Source of the DNA: Roseateles koreensis
GTDB lineage: Bacteria > Pseudomonadota > Gammaproteobacteria > Burkholderiales > Burkholderiaceae_C
Reading direction: 5' to 3'
DNA: 64,000 nt
Assembly (NCBI RefSeq): GCF_028595305.1
Contig: NZ_JAQQXS010000008.1
Span: 124,001 to 188,000 of the forward strand
The translations under genes were made by a program, and so were the position numbers. Below the pieces are notes generated by a model. It was not told the origin of the DNA. It made no database searches and saw only the letters and a list, made by a program, of their open reading frames with translations. Position 1 is the stretch's first letter. Every line of letters begins with the position of its first letter. This document shows positions 8,571 to 19,772 of the stretch, in pieces.

Positions 8571-10076
8571 ATGGCTGTTGATTCCGGCCAACGCTCTCTG
8601 TTCGGCGAGATTCTTGATTGGATGCTCGCGCCGCTGCTGCTGATCTGGCCGATCAGCGTGGCCTTGACTTGGTTGGTGGCCCAAGGTATTGCCAGCCGGC
8701 CCTATGACCGGGAGTTGGGCGAGATGGCCCGCACGCTGGGCCTGCAGGTGGCGTCCACGTCTGCGGCTCAGGTCGCGGGGCGCACTGGCAAGGCGCAGTA
8801 CGCGCTGGCCCCGGAGGCTGCGGCTTTGCTGCGCGCGGATGAGTCCGACACGGTGTTTTTTCAGGTGCTGGGCCTGCGCGGCGAGTTGCTCAGCGGTGAT
8901 GCCGCCTTGCCGGTGCCGGCGGATGAAGATTTGATCGTGCCGTGGGAGCTGCACTTTCGGGACGACGAGGTCGCGAATGAGCGGGTACGGGTGGCCTATC
9001 TGTGGGTCTCGCCCGAGGGCATGGCGGGCGCCAGCAAGACGATGTTGGTCCAGGTGGCTGAAACCCTGGGCAAGCGCAGCAAGCTGACGAATGAAATCAT
9101 CAAGGGCGTGATCCTGCCGCAGTTTGTCATCTTGCCCTTGGCGGTGTTGCTGGTGTGGCTGGCTCTGGCGCGGGGCATTGCGCCGCTGAACGAATTGCAA
9201 CGGCGCATCCGCTCGCGCGAGAGCTCGGATTTGAGCCCGATCGATGAGCGACGCATTCCCGAGGAAGTGGCGCCCTTGGTGCGCGCCATCAACGATTTGC
9301 TGGCTCGGTTGGATCAATCCATCAGCAGCCAGAAGCATTTTTTGGCCGACGCGGCCCATCAACTTAAGACGCCCCTGGCGGGCTTGCGCTCCCAAGCCGA
9401 ATTGGCGCAGCGCGAGATTGATGAAGGGCGCAGCGACCCCGCTGAGTTGAAGCGTTCGCTGCAGCAAATTTCACTCTCCAGCCAGCGTGCTGCGCACATG
9501 GTCAACCAGTTGCTTGCCATGGCGCGCGCGGAAGACCAAGAACACGCGGCCCGGCGTGAGGACGTCAACCTGCCGGACATCGCCATCGAGACGGTGCGGG
9601 ACTTTGTGCCGCGGGCGTTTGACAAGCGCATTGACCTCGGATTTGAAGGGCCCGATCAGGACCAAAGCAGCCTGCGTGTACTGGGCCATCCGCTGCTGAT
9701 TCGCGAGTTGATTCGCAATCTGGTGGACAACGCCCTGCTCTACACGCCCTTTGGCGGCACGGTGACCGTGCGGGTGGTGGAAGACCCCTTCGGCCAGGTC
9801 AGCGTGCTTCAGGTCGAAGATTCAGGCCCGGGCGTACCGGAGTCTGAGCGTGAAAAGGTGTTTCAACCCTTCTACCGGGCTTTGGGCACGAACGTGGACG
9901 GCTCCGGGTTGGGCCTGGCCATCGTGCGTGAAATTGCCCAACAGCATGAGGCCGAAGTGTCGCTGGACGACACGCGCTTGCGGCGCCCGGGTCAAGTGGA
10001 CCCCGATGGCCATGGGCCGGGCGCACGCTTCACGGTGCGCTTTCACGCCCACCCGGCAGACAAACCGGCTCAGTAG
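8571..10076 (+). CDS. Sensor histidine kinase, TctE-like
   Basis: A 501-residue membrane kinase. It has a first membrane helix near residues 18-40, a periplasmic 2CSK_N-type sensor region to about 180, and a second helix (FVILPLAVLLVWLALARG) followed by a HAMP-like linker. The catalytic core carries KHFLADAAHQLKTPL with the phosphoacceptor His, an N-box (RNLVDNALLYTP), EDSGPGVP and GSGLGLAIV. All kinase motifs are intact. It pairs with the regulator just upstream. TctE proteins sense tri- or dicarboxylates; the ligand here is an inference by family only. Its 3' end overlaps the convergent rodA gene by seven bases. Confidence 0.93.
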   Translation: MAVDSGQRSLFGEILDWMLAPLLLIWPISVALTWLVAQGIASRPYDRELGEMARTLGLQVASTSAAQVAGRTGKAQYALAPEAAALLRADESDTVFFQVLGLRGELLSGDAALPVPADEDLIVPWELHFRDDEVANERVRVAYLWVSPEGMAGASKTMLVQVAETLGKRSKLTNEIIKGVILPQFVILPLAVLLVWLALARGIAPLNELQRRIRSRESSDLSPIDERRIPEEVAPLVRAINDLLARLDQSISSQKHFLADAAHQLKTPLAGLRSQAELAQREIDEGRSDPAELKRSLQQISLSSQRAAHMVNQLLAMARAEDQEHAARREDVNLPDIAIETVRDFVPRAFDKRIDLGFEGPDQDQSSLRVLGHPLLIRELIRNLVDNALLYTPFGGTVTVRVVEDPFGQVSVLQVEDSGPGVPESEREKVFQPFYRALGTNVDGSGLGLAIVREIAQQHEAEVSLDDTRLRRPGQVDPDGHGPGARFTVRFHAHPADKPAQ

Positions 10077-11224
10077 CGGATGCGGCGGGTCTTGGCAATG
10101 GACATCAGCAAGCCCAGGCCAAAGCCCAGCGTGACCATGGCGGTGCCGCCATAACTGATGAAAGGCAGGGGCACGCCCACCACGGGCAAGATGCCGCTGA
10201 CCATGCCCATATTGACGAACACGTAGGTGAAAAAGCTCAAGGTGACCGCCCCGGCGATCAGGCGGGAGAACAGGGTCGGCGCCTCGGAGGCAATCATCAA
10301 GCCACGCAGAATCAGCGCGGTGAAGCCCCCCAGCAAGGCCAAGGCGCCCACCAGCCCGAACTCTTCGCCAAAGGCTGCAAAGATGAAGTCAGTGGTGCGC
10401 TCGGGAATGAATTCCAGGTGGGTCTGCGTGCCCTTCATGAAGCCCTTGCCGGGAATGCCACCGCTGCCAATGGCGATTTCACCCTGAATGATGTGAAAGC
10501 CCTTGCCCAGAGGGTCTTTGGTGGGGTCCAGCAAGGTGCAGACGCGGTTCTTTTGGTATTCTCGCAGCACCGGCCATTGCACATCGGGCTGGCAGATCTT
10601 GTCTTCGCTCATCACCAGGGCGGTGATGCTGGCCGCGCCGATCACGAAGGCAGGGATGATGAGCTTCCACGACAGCCCGGCGAAGAAGATGACGTAGAGC
10701 CCGGCGGACAGCACCAGAATGGCCGTTCCCAGGTCGGGCTGTTTGGCGATCAACCCCACCGGCACCACCAGCAGCCCAAAGGCGGCCAGAAAATCGGGTA
10801 GCCGTAGCAGCCCCTCGCGCTTTTGAAACCACCAGGCCAGCATCAGGGGCGTGGCGATTTTCATGATTTCCGAGGGCTGGATCTGTGTCACACCGATGCT
10901 CAGCCAGCGCGTGGCGCCCTTCTTGGTCACGCCAAAAACGGCCGTGGCCACCAGCAGCATGATGCCGACGGTGTACAGCGGGATGGCCAACTGCATGATG
11001 CGCTGCGGCGGAATCTGCGCGACGACGAAGATGATGCCTACCGACAGCAACATGTTGCGGGCGTGGTCGACAAAGCGCGTGCCGTGGTCATAGCCCGCTG
11101 AGTACATGCACAGCAAACCGAGCGCCATGATCCAGGCGAGGGCCGACAGCAAGGGCAGATCGAAGCTCTTGAACCAGGGCCGCAAGCGCTGCCACAGGCT
11201 GGGTTTTTCAAAGACGGCGTTCAA
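10070..11224 (-). CDS. rodA: Peptidoglycan glycosyltransferase RodA (SEDS)
   Basis: This 384-residue SEDS protein has about ten membrane helices and the family segments GVTKKGATRWLSIG, FAAFGEEFGLVGAL and GILPVVGVPLPFISYGG near the C-terminus. RodA polymerises lipid II glycan strands during lateral-wall growth and works with PBP2. Its ATG overlaps the mrdA stop by four bases, so the two partners are translationally coupled. It ends the mreBCD-mrdA-rodA operon and is convergent with the sensor kinase gene. Confidence 0.97.
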   Translation of the reverse strand: MNAVFEKPSLWQRLRPWFKSFDLPLLSALAWIMALGLLCMYSAGYDHGTRFVDHARNMLLSVGIIFVVAQIPPQRIMQLAIPLYTVGIMLLVATAVFGVTKKGATRWLSIGVTQIQPSEIMKIATPLMLAWWFQKREGLLRLPDFLAAFGLLVVPVGLIAKQPDLGTAILVLSAGLYVIFFAGLSWKLIIPAFVIGAASITALVMSEDKICQPDVQWPVLREYQKNRVCTLLDPTKDPLGKGFHIIQGEIAIGSGGIPGKGFMKGTQTHLEFIPERTTDFIFAAFGEEFGLVGALALLGGFTALILRGLMIASEAPTLFSRLIAGAVTLSFFTYVFVNMGMVSGILPVVGVPLPFISYGGTAMVTLGFGLGLLMSIAKTRRIRY

Positions 11225-13344
11225 TGCGAAGCTCCGCTGGACGGCCGGGGTAGGGGCAAACGTGCCGCCGCACTGGCCTTGAGCGCGGGTGGTGGAATCT
11301 GGGCCGTCGATGTCGATGCCGATGTTGATGCGGACGCTGCAGAGGCCGCTGCTGATGCAGCCGAGGCTGCTGAGACCGATGAAGCCGCAGGCACGGGCAT
11401 GCCGGGCAAGGGCACGTCGAGGGGGTTGCGCGCTGCGCCGACGGGTGCGGTGGTTTTGCCCGCTTGTGTCAGCGCCATGTCTTCCTCGCTTGGATATTGA
11501 CCCGATAGCACGTAGTCGAAAACGCGGCGCGCAATGGGCGCCGCCGAAGTCGAACCCCAGCCAGCATTCTCGACGATCAGCGCCAGCGCAATGCGGGGCT
11601 GATCCACGGGTGCGAATGCCACGTACAGCGAGTGGTCGCGTTTGCGTTCATCCGCTTTCACGTCCTTGTATTTCTCGCCGGCACGCAAACCCACCGCCTG
11701 AGCGGTGCCGGTCTTGCCGCCGCTTTGGTAGGGCGCGCCCGCGAAAACCTGGCGCGAGGTGCCCTCCTGGGTCACACCATTCATGGCGTTGAGCACCACA
11801 TCGACCTGTTCACGCTTGAGCGGCAAAGGCTCCATGGCGTCACTGGCCACGCGGCGGCGCTCGTGCTTGACGACGTCTTCGATCTCGCTCACCAGGCGTG
11901 GGCGAAAGCGCTGACCGCCGGTGGACAAGGTGGCGTAGGCGGACGCCATCTGTAGCATGGTGAAGTTGTTGTAGCCCTGGCCGATGCCCAGTGAAATGGT
12001 TTCGCCGGCGTACCATTTTTGCTGCTCGGGGCGCTTGAATTTCTTGCGCTTCCAGGCGGTGGAAGGCAGGTCGCCCGTGACCTCGCCTTGCAGGTCAATC
12101 TCAGTGCGGCGGCCCAGGCCGAAGGGTTCCAGCTGCTCATGAATCAGGTCCACGCCCATCTCGTTGGCCAAGCTGTAGAAGTACACATTGCTGGAGGTGA
12201 CGATGGCCAGGCGCATGTCTTTGGGGCCAGGGCGGTCGGTTTCCGGGCTGCCAAAGGTGCGCCCGCCGAAGCTGAACGTCAGGTTGTCCTGGATGATGGT
12301 GCTGGGCGAGCGCTTGCCGGTGTTCAAGGCCGCCATGGCCATCAGCGGTTTGAAGGTGGAGCCCGGGGGGTAGGTGCCGCGCAGGGCGCGGTTGAGCATG
12401 GGCTTGTCGGGGTTTTCGTTCAGGTCGCGCCAGCTCTCGGTGTCGATGCCGTCGACGAAAAGATTCGGGTCGAAGTTGGGCTTGGACACAAAGGCCAGCA
12501 CCTCGCCGTTGCGGGGGTCGATGGCCACCAGGGCCCCGCGGCGGTCTTTGTAAAGCTCTTCCACTAGCGCTTGCAGACGGATGTCGATGGACAGGCGCAG
12601 CGTGTTGCCGGGGGTGGGTGGGCGGTAGGCGAGGCGGCGCACGGCGCGGCCTGCGGCGCTGGTTTCCATCTGTTCGAAGCCGGTGATGCCGTGCAACTCG
12701 CGTTCGTAGCTTTGCTCAATGCCGAGCTTGCCGATGTATTCGGTGCCGCGGTAGTTGGCGATGTCTTCTTCTTCCCAATCATCCATGGCCTTTTTCTCGG
12801 CCTGGTTGATGCGCCCGATATAGCCCAGCAGATGGCTGCCTACTTCGCCCAAGGGGTAGTTGCGGAACAGCCGCGCCTTGATGTCCACGCCAGGAAAGCG
12901 AAAACGCTGCGCCGTGAAGCGGGCCACCTCGGCATCGCTCAGCTTGGTGCGGATGGGCAGCGACTCGAAGTTCTTGCTTTCTTCCATCAAGCGCTTGAAG
13001 CGGCGTCGATCCCGGGCTTGGACTTCGATCACTTGCGACAACTCATCGATGGTGGCGTCGAGATCGGTGACTTTGGAGGGGGTGATCTCGAGCGTATAGG
13101 CCGAGTAGTTGCTCGCCAGCACGACGCCGTTGCGGTCCACGATCAACCCCCGATTGGGCACGATGGGTACGACGCTGGTACGGTTGGATTCTGCGCGGTC
13201 CAGCAGGCTGTCGTGCTGAATCACTTGCAGAAACACCAGGCGCGCCACCAACAAGCCGAAGCAGAACAGCACAAAGCCTGCCGCTGCGACAAGGCGTAGG
13301 CGGAAGCGGGACAACTCCTGTTCGACGTTTTTTAGGGGGGTCAT
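11221..13344 (-). CDS. mrdA: Penicillin-binding protein 2 (transpeptidase)
   Basis: The start is the ATG at 13344 (MTPLKNVEQELSRFRLRL); the upstream extension overlaps mreD. The 707-residue protein has one N-terminal membrane helix, a dimerisation domain and a transpeptidase domain. Active-site motifs are STFK (in PPGSTFKPLMA), SSN and KTG (GGKTGTAQ). It cross-links peptidoglycan with RodA in the elongasome. The last roughly 60 residues are an Ala/Ser/Pro-rich tail beyond the usual family end, encoded by a low-complexity stretch. This tail is probably a flexible periplasmic extension. Confidence 0.97.
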   Translation of the reverse strand: MTPLKNVEQELSRFRLRLVAAAGFVLFCFGLLVARLVFLQVIQHDSLLDRAESNRTSVVPIVPNRGLIVDRNGVVLASNYSAYTLEITPSKVTDLDATIDELSQVIEVQARDRRRFKRLMEESKNFESLPIRTKLSDAEVARFTAQRFRFPGVDIKARLFRNYPLGEVGSHLLGYIGRINQAEKKAMDDWEEEDIANYRGTEYIGKLGIEQSYERELHGITGFEQMETSAAGRAVRRLAYRPPTPGNTLRLSIDIRLQALVEELYKDRRGALVAIDPRNGEVLAFVSKPNFDPNLFVDGIDTESWRDLNENPDKPMLNRALRGTYPPGSTFKPLMAMAALNTGKRSPSTIIQDNLTFSFGGRTFGSPETDRPGPKDMRLAIVTSSNVYFYSLANEMGVDLIHEQLEPFGLGRRTEIDLQGEVTGDLPSTAWKRKKFKRPEQQKWYAGETISLGIGQGYNNFTMLQMASAYATLSTGGQRFRPRLVSEIEDVVKHERRRVASDAMEPLPLKREQVDVVLNAMNGVTQEGTSRQVFAGAPYQSGGKTGTAQAVGLRAGEKYKDVKADERKRDHSLYVAFAPVDQPRIALALIVENAGWGSTSAAPIARRVFDYVLSGQYPSEEDMALTQAGKTTAPVGAARNPLDVPLPGMPVPAASSVSAASAASAAASAASASTSASTSTAQIPPPALKASAAARLPLPRPSSGASH

Positions 13345-13385
13345 GGCGGGCGAGCGGACGGGCAATGGGCGGGGCGAAGGGCCCG

Positions 13386-13907
13386 TCAGAGCGGCCGGTT
13401 GGCGTCGCGGTCCGGGGCGCGGCGTTGGGGCGCCAGCAAGAACACGGTGGCAATCGGCCACAGCATGGCTTCAAACACCGGCGCGAGGGCCAGCGTCCAA
13501 CCCGGCCACATGCCGCCCACCATCATGCGCACCGCCAGGGACACCGCATGCGCGAGGGCGAGCAGCGGCAACACCTGCAAGGCCTGCACCAGCGGGGTGA
13601 AGTGCGCCAGGCGGCGATGCAGGCTGACAGCGCCGTAGTTCAGCACGCTGTAGGCCAAGGCATGTTGCCCCAGCAAGGAGCCGTGATGCACGTCGATCAG
13701 CAGGCCGAAGGCGAAGGCCCAGCCCACGCCGACCCGGCGCGGCTGGTGCACGCCCCAGAAGACCAGCACCACGGCCAGCACATCGGGCATCAGGGCGGAG
13801 CGGCCGATGGGCACCAGATCGGCGATCAAGGCCAGAAGCAGGGTCAGGGCGATGAACAGAGGGTTGGCCGGCAGCAGCAATTGCCCGGAGCCACGCGGCA
13901 TGATCAT
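13386..13907 (-). CDS. mreD: Rod shape-determining protein MreD
   Basis: A 173-residue protein with five or six hydrophobic helices, starting MIMPRGSGQLLLPANP. The segment GLLIDVHHGSLLGQHALAY is the characteristic MreD region (family form G-L-x-x-D-x-x-x-x-x-x-x-G). MreD is the small membrane partner that helps connect MreC with the cytoplasmic MreB filament and RodA/PBP2. Its ATG overlaps the mreC stop by four bases. Sequence conservation in MreD is low, so position in the operon is part of the evidence. Confidence 0.93.
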   Translation of the reverse strand: MIMPRGSGQLLLPANPLFIALTLLLALIADLVPIGRSALMPDVLAVVLVFWGVHQPRRVGVGWAFAFGLLIDVHHGSLLGQHALAYSVLNYGAVSLHRRLAHFTPLVQALQVLPLLALAHAVSLAVRMMVGGMWPGWTLALAPVFEAMLWPIATVFLLAPQRRAPDRDANRPL

Positions 13908-14881
13908 GGGGCTTTGCCTCCCGAGGCGGGTTTGGCCGCAGCGTTGGCCGCTTTGCGGGTCGCCTTGGCGCTGGCATTGGCGGCGGCCTGCGAGGCGGCC
14001 GCATCAGCAGCTTCCGCCTGGGCGGCTTCATGCAGGGTCAGGGGCTTGAGGACCAGCACATGGCGGACACTGTCCAGCCGAGCCACGGGGCTGAGGTCCA
14101 CGCGTGCAAAGCTGCTGTCGCCGCGCCGCTCCACCTGCGTCACCTTGGCCACCGGCAAACCGGGGGGGTAAACGCCGTCCAGGCCCGAGGTCATCAAGGT
14201 GTCGCCCACCTTGACATCGGCGTTGGCGGCCAAGAACCGCAGCTCCATGCCACTGCCGTCGCTGTTGCCGAAGGCGGCGTTGCGCTGCTGGGTGCGCGTA
14301 TTGAGCACGGGAATGGCCGCGTCCTTGTCATTCAGCAGTGTGACTTCGGCGGACAGGCGATAAACCCGCGTCACCTGGCCGAGCACGCCTTCGTCGTTGA
14401 TCACGGGCGCGCCGAGTTGCACGTCGTTGCGGCTCCCGCGGTCGATGACGAGCCGGCGGGAGTAGGCGTCGGGCGCTTCATACAGCACCTCGGCCGATTG
14501 CGAACTCACTGCGACGGCGGGGCGCAATTCGAGCAGCGCGCGCAGCCGTTGATTCTCGGCTTGCAGTTGCTCGACGCGCGACAGCTTTTCGGCTTGCTGA
14601 ACCAGTTGCCGGCGCGCCAGCCGCTCCGCCTCCATCGCCCGCTGCGTACCGCGAAAGTAGTCTTGCAGCGTGTCCCAAGCGTCCACCGGCGTCAGCAGCA
14701 GGCGTTGCACCGGGTGCAGCGCCAGTGCCAAAACTTGCCGGGCCGGGTCCACCATTTTGAAACGCGCGTCCGCCACCATCAAAAAGATGGCCGCCGCGGC
14801 GCACAGCACAAGCTTGGTCAGGGCCGAGGGGCCTTGACGAAAGATGGGCGGCGTCGTGCGATCTGGGGGACCGAGGGGCAT
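13904..14881 (-). CDS. mreC: Rod shape-determining protein MreC
   Basis: A 325-residue bitopic protein: short cytoplasmic N-terminus, one membrane helix (KLVLCAAAAIFLMVADA), a coiled coil at about residues 75-120 (LARRQLVQQAEKLSRVEQLQ and onward), then the MreC double beta-barrel with DRGSRNDVQLGAPV and GLDGVYPPGLPVAKV. It scaffolds the elongasome in the periplasm and activates PBP2/RodA. The final 50 residues are an Ala/Lys-rich tail not seen in E. coli MreC. It is coupled to mreD and lies 156 bases beyond mreB. Confidence 0.96.
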   Translation of the reverse strand: MPLGPPDRTTPPIFRQGPSALTKLVLCAAAAIFLMVADARFKMVDPARQVLALALHPVQRLLLTPVDAWDTLQDYFRGTQRAMEAERLARRQLVQQAEKLSRVEQLQAENQRLRALLELRPAVAVSSQSAEVLYEAPDAYSRRLVIDRGSRNDVQLGAPVINDEGVLGQVTRVYRLSAEVTLLNDKDAAIPVLNTRTQQRNAAFGNSDGSGMELRFLAANADVKVGDTLMTSGLDGVYPPGLPVAKVTQVERRGDSSFARVDLSPVARLDSVRHVLVLKPLTLHEAAQAEAADAAASQAAANASAKATRKAANAAAKPASGGKAP

Positions 14882-15037
14882 GGAGAGAATGGAATCAGCT
14901 TGGCCAGCCGCAGCGAGCCAAGGTTAGGCCAGATGGCCGGAGCGCAGGAACCGAAGCGACCTTGTGGGGCGCGAGGATTCCGAGTACCGCCCGACAACGC
15001 ATGGCCTTGGCGCTGTAGGTCTGGGCCTGGCCCGTGC

Positions 15038-16345
<1,308 letters not shown>

Positions 16346-16429
16346 TTACCGATTCCACGGGCTTTTTGCCGCGTGGTGGGGCGCCGCTTGCCGACCCGTG
16401 TTTTGCCAACTTCGGACCTTGTTTAGCCC

Positions 16430-16729
16430 ATGGCTCTGACCTCACAAGACGTAAGCCGCATCGCCCACCTGGCGCGGCTTGAATTGCAGCCCGCTGAGAG
16501 CAGCGAATTGCTGACCCAGTTGAATGGGTTTTTCAAGATCGTGGAACAGATGAGCGCTGTCGATACAGGGGGCATCGAGCCCCTGTACACGCCTCTTTCT
16601 GCGGTACAGGAGGTGGCCTTGCGCTTGCGCGAAGACGCGGTCACCGAATCGAACCAGCGTGAGCTGAATCAGCGCAGCGCTCCGGCGGTGGAAGATGGTT
16701 TGTTCCTCGTTCCCAAGGTCATCGAATAA
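16430..16729 (+). CDS. gatC: Asp/Glu-tRNA amidotransferase subunit C
   Basis: A 99-residue protein starting [19 protein letters not shown], the standard GatC N-terminus, with [16 protein letters not shown] and RLREDAV downstream. GatC is the small belt subunit that stabilises GatA on GatB in the enzyme that converts Glu-tRNA(Gln) or Asp-tRNA(Asn) to the amidated form. Its stop codon overlaps the gatA ATG by one base (TAATG). The presence of GatCAB indicates indirect aminoacylation of at least one of these tRNAs. Confidence 0.97.
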   Translation: MALTSQDVSRIAHLARLELQPAESSELLTQLNGFFKIVEQMSAVDTGGIEPLYTPLSAVQEVALRLREDAVTESNQRELNQRSAPAVEDGLFLVPKVIE

Positions 16730-18240
16730 TGACAACGACAAAAGACTCATTGCATGATTTGGGTGTGGCCGATTTGGGCCGCGCATTGGCCGCCAAGCGC
16801 GTTTCCAGCCTTGAAGTCACGCAACATCTGCTTGCACGTGTTACTTCCCACGCCGAGTTGGGTTGCTTCTTGCATGTGGACGAAGCGCAGTCTCTGGCTG
16901 CCGCCCAGGCTGCGGATGCCCGCCGTGCTGCCGGCCAATTGGGCCCCTTGGGCGGTGCCTTGCTGGGTGTACCCCTCGCCCACAAAGACATCTTCGTGAC
17001 CCGGGACATGCCCACCACGGCGGGTTCCAAGATATTGGCGGATTACCGCAGCCCCTTCGATGCCACCGTGCTGGCACGTTTGTTCGATGCGGGCACCGTG
17101 TCTTTGGGCAAGCTCAACTGCGATGAGTTCGCCATGGGTTCTGCCAATGAAAACTCCGCCTACGCGCCGGTGATGAACCCTTGGGATCACGGCCGCGTAC
17201 CGGGGGGCTCTTCCGGCGGTTCGGCCGCTGCTGTGGCCGCCCGCCTCGTGCCCGCCGCCACCGGTACCGACACCGGGGGCTCCATTCGCCAACCGGCCAG
17301 CTTCACCGGCATCACCGGTATCAAGCCGACCTATGGCGTGTGCTCGCGTTTCGGCATGATCGCCTTCGCCTCCAGTCTCGACCAAGCCGGCCCCATGGCC
17401 CGCTCGGCTGAAGACTGTGCCCTGCTGCTGTCCGCCATGAGCGGCTTCGACGAGCGGGACGCCACCAGCATCCAGCAGCCGCCGCAAGACTTTTCGGCGC
17501 AGATGCTGCAGGTGCGTGAGGGCGCCACAGCGGCGCAACCGCTCAAGGGCCTGCGCATTGGCCTGCCGCGCGAGTTCTTCCCCGAGGGCCTGGCTGGCGA
17601 TGTCGACAAGGCCGTGCGCCAAGGTCTGGCGGAACTGGAAAAGCTGGGCGCCACCCTGGTGGACGTGAGCTTGCCGCGCACCGAGTTGGCCATTCCGGTC
17701 TACTACATCATTGCGCCGGCTGAAGCCAGTTCGAACCTGAGTCGCTTTGACGGCGTGCGCTTCGGCCACCGTGCAGCTCAGTACGACGACCTGCTGGACA
17801 TGTACAAGAAGACCCGCGCCGAGGGCTTTGGCGCGGAGGTCAAGCGCCGCATCATGATCGGCAGCTACGTACTGTCTCACGGTTATTACGACGCTTACTA
17901 CCTGCAGGCGCAGAAGCTGCGCCGCATGATTGCGGACGACTTCCAGCAGTGCTTCACCCAGTGCGACCTGATCGCCGGCCCGGTGGCCCCCACCGTGGCC
18001 TGGAAGCACGGTGAAGGCAAGGACGACCCCGTCAAGGCCTACCTGGCGGACATCTTCACCTTGCCCGGTTCACTGGCCGGCCTGCCCGGCATGAGTGTGC
18101 CAGTGGGAACCGGCGAGGGCGGCATGCCGGTGGGCCTGCAATTGCTGGGCAATTATTTCAAGGAAGGCATGCTGCTGCACGCAGCCCACGCCCTGCAACA
18201 AGCGACCGACTGGCACCAGCGTGCGCCGGGAGGCATCTGA
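16729..18240 (+). CDS. gatA: Asp/Glu-tRNA amidotransferase subunit A
   Basis: This 503-residue amidase-signature enzyme hydrolyses glutamine and delivers ammonia to GatB. It shows the catalytic Lys in PLAHKDIFV, the Ser-rich stretch [17 protein letters not shown] and the nucleophile region [12 protein letters not shown], giving a complete Ser-cisSer-Lys triad. Length and order between gatC and gatB are standard. It overlaps gatC by one base and ends one base before gatB, so all three are translated together. Confidence 0.98.
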   Translation: MTTTKDSLHDLGVADLGRALAAKRVSSLEVTQHLLARVTSHAELGCFLHVDEAQSLAAAQAADARRAAGQLGPLGGALLGVPLAHKDIFVTRDMPTTAGSKILADYRSPFDATVLARLFDAGTVSLGKLNCDEFAMGSANENSAYAPVMNPWDHGRVPGGSSGGSAAAVAARLVPAATGTDTGGSIRQPASFTGITGIKPTYGVCSRFGMIAFASSLDQAGPMARSAEDCALLLSAMSGFDERDATSIQQPPQDFSAQMLQVREGATAAQPLKGLRIGLPREFFPEGLAGDVDKAVRQGLAELEKLGATLVDVSLPRTELAIPVYYIIAPAEASSNLSRFDGVRFGHRAAQYDDLLDMYKKTRAEGFGAEVKRRIMIGSYVLSHGYYDAYYLQAQKLRRMIADDFQQCFTQCDLIAGPVAPTVAWKHGEGKDDPVKAYLADIFTLPGSLAGLPGMSVPVGTGEGGMPVGLQLLGNYFKEGMLLHAAHALQQATDWHQRAPGGI

Positions 18241-18241
18241 C

Positions 18242-19699
18242 ATGACAACGACAGCAAGCAAACTCATCCGCGGTTACGAAGTCGTGATCGGCCTGGAAAA
18301 CCACGTCCAGCTTTCCACCCAGTCCAAGATCTTCAGCGGCTCGTCCACCGCTTTTGGCGCCGAGCCCAACACCCAGGCCTCACCGGTGGACCTGGCCTTG
18401 CCCGGCACGCTGCCGGTGCTGAACCGAGGCGCCGTCGAGCGCGCCATCCGCTTCGGCCTTGCCGTGGGCGCCAAGGTGGCACCACTTTCGATCTTTGCCC
18501 GCAAGAACTACTTCTACCCCGACCTGCCCAAGGGCTACCAGATCAGTCAGTACGAGATCCCGGTGGTGCAGGGCGGCAAGCTTGAATTCTTCGTCGGTGA
18601 GAAAAAGCACGTGGTGCAACTCACGCGTGCACACCTGGAAGAAGACGCCGGCAAGAGCCTGCACGAGGACTACCACGGCCTCACCGGCATCGACTTGAAC
18701 CGTGCCGGTACCCCGCTGCTGGAGATCGTGAGCGAGCCCGATATGCGTTCCGGCGCTGAGGCCTGTGAATACGCCAAAACCCTGCACGCACTGGTGATGT
18801 GGCTGGGCATCTGTGACGGCAATATGCAGGAAGGCTCTTTCCGCTGCGATGTCAACGTGTCGGTGCGCAAGCCCGGCGAGCCCTATGGCACGCGGCGCGA
18901 GATCAAGAACCTCAACAGCTTCCGCAACCTGATCCAGGCGGTGGACTACGAGGTGAACTGGCAGATCGACGAGATTGAAGACGGCCGCGCCATTCAACAA
19001 GCGACCGTGCTCTTCAACCCCGACAGCGGTCAGACCCGTGCCATGCGCAGCAAAGAAGACGCTGCGGACTACCGCTATTTCCCCGACCCTGACCTGCCGC
19101 CTCTGGTGATCGCCCCCGAATGGGTGGAGCGCGTGCGCGGTGAAATGCCCGAGTTGCCCGCCGTGATGGCGGCGCGGTTCGAACAAATCGATGGCCTGCC
19201 CGCCTACGACGCCGCGCTCATGACTCAAAGCTTGGCAGTCGCCCGGTTTTACGAAGCAGCACGCGAGGCCTGCAAGGCGCCCAAGCTCGTGGCCAACTGG
19301 CTACAAGGCGAATTCTCACGCCGCTTGAATGCCGAGGAACGTGGCATCGAATCCAGCCCCGTTTCGGCGGAAACCTTGGCCGTACTCATTGCCCGCATCC
19401 AGGACGGCACCATCTCCAACAATGCCGCCCGCCAAGTCTTCGAGGCCTTGTGGAGTGGTGAGGGCATGGAAGTGGACGCGGTGATCGACGCCAAGGGCCT
19501 CAAGCAGATGAGTGATAGCTCAGAGCTAGAGCGCATCCTCGACGAGGTGCTGGCCGCCAATGCCAAGTCGGTGGAAGAGTTCCGCGCCGGCAAGGAAAAA
19601 GCCTTCAACGCGCTCGTCGGTCAGGCCATGAAAGCCACCAAGGGCAAGGCCAACCCGACCGCAGTCAACGATTTGCTGAAGAAGAAGCTGAGCAGCTGA
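18242..19699 (+). CDS. gatB: Asp/Glu-tRNA amidotransferase subunit B
   Basis: The start is the ATG at 18242 ([20 protein letters not shown]), immediately after the gatA stop; the longer frame overlaps gatA. The 485-residue protein has the GatB kinase-like cradle ([45 protein letters not shown]) and a C-terminal YqeY-like tail domain ending [15 protein letters not shown]. GatB phosphorylates and transamidates the misacylated tRNA. It closes the gatCAB operon. Confidence 0.98.
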   Translation: MTTTASKLIRGYEVVIGLENHVQLSTQSKIFSGSSTAFGAEPNTQASPVDLALPGTLPVLNRGAVERAIRFGLAVGAKVAPLSIFARKNYFYPDLPKGYQISQYEIPVVQGGKLEFFVGEKKHVVQLTRAHLEEDAGKSLHEDYHGLTGIDLNRAGTPLLEIVSEPDMRSGAEACEYAKTLHALVMWLGICDGNMQEGSFRCDVNVSVRKPGEPYGTRREIKNLNSFRNLIQAVDYEVNWQIDEIEDGRAIQQATVLFNPDSGQTRAMRSKEDAADYRYFPDPDLPPLVIAPEWVERVRGEMPELPAVMAARFEQIDGLPAYDAALMTQSLAVARFYEAAREACKAPKLVANWLQGEFSRRLNAEERGIESSPVSAETLAVLIARIQDGTISNNAARQVFEALWSGEGMEVDAVIDAKGLKQMSDSSELERILDEVLAANAKSVEEFRAGKEKAFNALVGQAMKATKGKANPTAVNDLLKKKLSS

Positions 19700-19742
19700 C
19701 CCCGCGCAGTTTCGGGGTTGGGGGCGCTCCGTTTGCCCATCA

Positions 19743-19772
19743 GCCCTGAGACCGTGTGAAGGAACTCAGGGC
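19743..19772. terminator. Possible bidirectional hairpin between gatB and the DUF4124 gene
   Basis: GCCCTGAG (19743-19750) and CTCAGGGC (19765-19772) form a perfect 8-base stem with a 14-base loop between two convergent genes. A second short stem (CCCCG/CGGGG, 19699-19716) sits at the gatB end. Neither is followed by a T-tract, so an intrinsic terminator is only a weak proposal. Confidence 0.35.
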
